Assembly (NCBI GenBank): GCA_014529385.2
Contig: CM043967.1
Span: 129,827,182-129,891,181, forward strand
DNA length: 64,000 bases
Direction: 5' to 3'
Source: Adiantum capillus-veneris
Lineage: Eukaryota; Streptophyta; Polypodiopsida; Polypodiales; Pteridaceae
Shown: piece after piece, positions 61,462-64,000 of the stretch
How positions within the stretch are numbered: position 1 is the stretch's first letter
Layout: every line of letters begins with the position of its first letter
The notes under the pieces: generated by a model
Seen by the model: only the letters and a program-made list of their open reading frames with translations
Told to the model about the DNA's origin: nothing
The model's database searches: none
Made by a program: the position numbers and the translations under genes

Positions 61462-63328
61462 TTGCTATTTCTAAAACACAGTCCTCTCTTCTTAAGCTTC
61501 CACAATGTGAAGCTCCGCACATCCATAGCTCTTTTGGTTGCCCTAACCATGCTGGTAGTTCTGATCCTGCTATTGTAGCCGAATCAAACTCTTCCACCGG
61601 TGTTTGGTTTACATCCTTGTAACTATGGTCTTTTAGGTGTATTTTAGTTGTCGTTTCGCCATGTTTGAGGTATATGTGGTCATAACCCCAATCTTGGACC
61701 ATCTTTAATTGTCTCATGAATGGTCGTCCCAAGATTATCTCATAATTGTTCTTTTTGTCGAAATTGACTATTGCAAACGTATGCTCATACTCGATTCCGC
61801 ACGAAGTGACAATTACTTTTTCTAAGAGTCCTAGAGGCTTTTCCATGAACCCATCTGCCAATTGCAGTTTCATTCTGGTAGCCCTCAAAGCTGGTTTTTC
61901 CCATTTTTTCCAGATTTCCTTGGTGGCGATAGCAACTCCCGCTCCACTGTCAAGAATAGCCTTGGAAACTACTCCTTGGAATTCTACCGATAGCGTGGTG
62001 TTTCCGTCTTCTCCCTCACAATATTCTCCAACCTTATTCAATGGTACTTGCCTAGTGTTTAGTTGAGGCCTGTCCAACTCTCTGATCCCTTCTTGTAGCT
62101 TCAAGGTGGGGTCTTTCACTCCAAATTTTTCTAGGCATTTTCCTACTGTGGTCCACATGTTTGGCCTTAACCTTAGGAGTTCTGCTAACGTGATTGTGCA
62201 TGCCACCGGAGTGGATAACAACTCAATCAATCCTTGCGAATCCATCACCTTGTTAGAAGAAAGTCTTTGAGATGGGATTGCTCTCACTTCCGACTTAGCT
62301 TCGTACTCTCCTAGGTAAGAGGATAAAGTTCTCAAAGAGTCTGGTTGGCTGTGCCCCAAACTAATAGATCCTTGGTCTCCCCCTTGTGAATGTATCTCAA
62401 AGTTCATCTGCGATCTTGCCTCAAATTCTTCAATAGGAGGTAAGATCACATTCTTTTCTTTTCTCGTGCTATTCATGTGGTTACTCATCCTATTAGCTTC
62501 GTTGGCCTCACGGATTTGCTTCCACAGATCATCTAGACCGTTACCGTCCTTACCCATTTCTGCCAATATTTTAGGTTGAAACCCGTCACTTGCCCCATCG
62601 GTGGTATTTGGCACTATGATAGGCTCTCCTCTGGACTCATAGTCATTAGTGAGTCTTTCCTTTGTTTCCTCATGTTTCTCTAATGTTGGTTGGATAGGGG
62701 TTGGAGCTGGTGCTTCATGACAATTTGCAGGTTTACCTAGTGGTTCTTCCATCAATGATTGAGCCGTCTCAATCATCTTTTTACACATATCCAACCTCTG
62801 TTTTTCTATTTCTTCATATGGATAAGTCATCCACCTTTGCTCCTGGGTTTGGTTCTTTTTAAGTCGAGCTTCATAAGCTTTTAACAGTGCATCCAACTGC
62901 TCGTTTACCTTGTCTGCCAGTACAGATCCTCCTGATCCTGCACTTTTGGGTTCTGCTATTTCCTTGGGTGCTATGGCTGTTGTGGTGCATGAGCTTAAGC
63001 TAGCTAGATCCTCTAACCGCTCCAATCTGTTCTTTGTATGTTTCAACTCCTCGGATAGGGCTGTTTGCTCTCGTTCTTGCCTGGCTTTCCTACGCGCTTT
63101 TCTAGCTTTCCAAGTGCTTCTCTGATTTTTCGTTTTTGAACTTTGAGCATCGGTTTTTGGTTCTTCAACTATGGGTTCATTCGTCCTTCTTTGGGCTTGG
63201 GCTCGTGTTACTGCCTGAATAGGTATGATTGTTTCATTTTTCGATCCTCCACTGGAAGGTACTGTTTTTAACATGTTCAAGGTGGTTTTTGCTCCTTTGC
63301 TCGGGTTTTTAGGGCAATCGGGAATCAA
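61385..63328 (-). CDS. Family B Gag C-terminal linker and protease 1 (647 aa)
   Basis: It starts within the second zinc knuckle after a stop (IPDCPKNPSKGAKTTLNML), then a Lys/Arg/Glu-rich linker with RSTWKARKARRKARQERE, the block MDSQGLIELLSTPVACTITL, and VPLNKVGEYCEGEDGNTTLS. The retropepsin follows: AILDSGAGVAIATKEIWKKW and IILGRPFMRQLKMVQDWGYD. The DSG catalytic motif is intact. It corresponds to residues about 750-1370 of the A2 Gag-protease ORF. Confidence 0.9.
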   Translation of the reverse strand: MIPDCPKNPSKGAKTTLNMLKTVPSSGGSKNETIIPIQAVTRAQAQRRTNEPIVEEPKTDAQSSKTKNQRSTWKARKARRKARQEREQTALSEELKHTKNRLERLEDLASLSSCTTTAIAPKEIAEPKSAGSGGSVLADKVNEQLDALLKAYEARLKKNQTQEQRWMTYPYEEIEKQRLDMCKKMIETAQSLMEEPLGKPANCHEAPAPTPIQPTLEKHEETKERLTNDYESRGEPIIVPNTTDGASDGFQPKILAEMGKDGNGLDDLWKQIREANEANRMSNHMNSTRKEKNVILPPIEEFEARSQMNFEIHSQGGDQGSISLGHSQPDSLRTLSSYLGEYEAKSEVRAIPSQRLSSNKVMDSQGLIELLSTPVACTITLAELLRLRPNMWTTVGKCLEKFGVKDPTLKLQEGIRELDRPQLNTRQVPLNKVGEYCEGEDGNTTLSVEFQGVVSKAILDSGAGVAIATKEIWKKWEKPALRATRMKLQLADGFMEKPLGLLEKVIVTSCGIEYEHTFAIVNFDKKNNYEIILGRPFMRQLKMVQDWGYDHIYLKHGETTTKIHLKDHSYKDVNQTPVEEFDSATIAGSELPAWLGQPKELWMCGASHCGSLRREDCVLEIAIEDKEYIPEPDKEYHYRQSNNKILR

Positions 63329-63343
63329 ATGAGTAATTCCACA

Positions 63344-63994
63344 TTATGGGCAATACGCACTGACTCTAATGATTTCATCATGAGGACAGTCTCTCAGCCA
63401 ATGGTCTCCACCACACTTGTAGCAGGGTCCTTTGGGTTGTTGAGGTGCTCCTTGAGCTCCTCTTTGCTGGTAAGCATGTCTCGGTCCACCCATGCCTCCA
63501 TTGGCTATGAACATCAGTGTTCGTTCATCTAAGCTATATCTTCCTTCTCCTGCGGCTTGTGCAGCAGTTGGTGGTCCTTGATTCCCTATCATGCTCCATG
63601 GTTCTGGTGTCGAGGGTTCTTCCGGTGGATAATAGACAGGGTTTGCTGCATATCCATTGGGATCTTCATAATATGCATGCATAGGCACCAAAGCCTTTTC
63701 TTCTGATTCAGTTACTGTTGGTGTGTATCTTATACCAACTGGTCGTAATCCTGGTAGGGGTGGTTGTTGCCCCAACACCGGTTGTGGTCTTTCTACACCT
63801 ACAGGTCCTGGTAAGTTGCCTGCTTGATATCTAGGCATCAGTGGAACTTGAGGGGAAGCTACTGGAGCTTGGGGAGCGTAAGGTCTCTCTCTCACATATC
63901 CCTTGTTATAATAACATTCCTCGGTCCCATGGATTGTCCATTTTTGTTCAATAGCACACCATTTGGGCTGTTTAGCCTGGGGTTTGGCGTACAA
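63344..63994 (-). CDS. Family B Gag nucleocapsid region (partial at window edge)
   Basis: It matches A2 Gag from KWCAIEQKWT onward: a Pro-rich linker, then knuckle CYKCGGDHWLRDC. A stop at 63346-63344 falls inside the second knuckle (AYCP-stop-CGITH), where A2 has CTECGVTH. Upstream capsid lies beyond position 64000. Confidence 0.88.
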   Translation of the reverse strand: MYAKPQAKQPKWCAIEQKWTIHGTEECYYNKGYVRERPYAPQAPVASPQVPLMPRYQAGNLPGPVGVERPQPVLGQQPPLPGLRPVGIRYTPTVTESEEKALVPMHAYYEDPNGYAANPVYYPPEEPSTPEPWSMIGNQGPPTAAQAAGEGRYSLDERTLMFIANGGMGGPRHAYQQRGAQGAPQQPKGPCYKCGGDHWLRDCPHDEIIRVSAYCP

Positions 63995-64000
63995 GTTGAT

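Larger units (their letters stand above)
49018..64000 (-). mobile_element. Family B Ty3/gypsy retrotransposon (5' end beyond the window)
   Basis: A minus-strand relative of family A with the same order: Gag, two knuckles, protease 1, RT, RNase H, doubled zinc module, integrase, second protease, WxPK tail, internal PPT, palindrome array, long downstream ORF, hairpin and PPT, LTR. The 3' LTR is at the left (49018-49948), flanked by ggtac (49013-49017). The element runs off the right edge inside Gag. The ORFs carry several stops and frameshifts, so it is older or more damaged than A2. Confidence 0.92.

Overview
The window is retrotransposon-dense nuclear DNA from a land plant. I see no ordinary host gene, tRNA or rRNA gene, or CRISPR array. 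Nearly all of it is LTR retrotransposons nested in one another. The plant assignment rests on Ty1/copia elements primed by initiator-Met tRNA, very large Ty3/gypsy elements with an Asp-tRNA-like primer site (known from the Athila/Calypso group), long GA/CT microsatellites, and ORFs decayed by stop codons. A fern or other large-genome plant is plausible, but the sequence does not settle the species.

Layout. (1) 1-4414: 3' end of a giant gypsy element of family A (copy A1, + strand): a long ORF downstream of pol, polypurine tract (PPT) and 3' LTR. (2) 4415-5628: older intergenic DNA. (3) 5629-16460: element D, a gag-only element with about 1.6 kb LTRs, carrying a nested Ty1/copia element (copia-2, 8865 to about 14378, +). 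(4) 16465-47984: element C, a gypsy derivative that keeps gag and protease but has lost RT, RNase H and integrase. Its left LTR is split by copia-1 (16519-21661, - strand, 5-bp target duplication ttatc). Its interior is split by gypsy element F (28584-45450, - strand, target duplication cactc). F is split by a second family A copy (A2, 30564 to about 45089, +), whose 3' end is deleted together with most of F. (5) 47985-49017: a strip of older DNA. (6) 49018-64000: the related family B gypsy element on the - strand, running off the right edge.

The most interesting content is the A/B gypsy lineage. A2 and A1 together imply an element of about 18 kb, ordered LTR - PBS - long Gag N-terminus - capsid - two zinc knuckles - protease 1 - RT - RNase H - duplicated integrase zinc-binding module - integrase core - second retropepsin-like protease - tail of repeated W-x-P-K motifs - internal PPT - non-coding spacer with an array of 24-bp perfect palindromes about 284 bp apart - long coiled-coil ORF behind a conserved putative splice acceptor - hairpin and PPT - LTR. 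Family B has the same order. The palindrome differs between A and B by one symmetric base pair, and the LTR of each family carries a partial match to its own version. This suggests a site recognised by an element-encoded factor. By analogy with the VANC anti-silencing proteins of VANDAL DNA transposons, the downstream ORF is a candidate for that factor; this is a hypothesis.

Most copies are damaged by in-frame stops and frameshifts, many explicable as C-to-T change. The long ORFs of A2 (about 1,380 and 1,255 codons) suggest it is fairly young.
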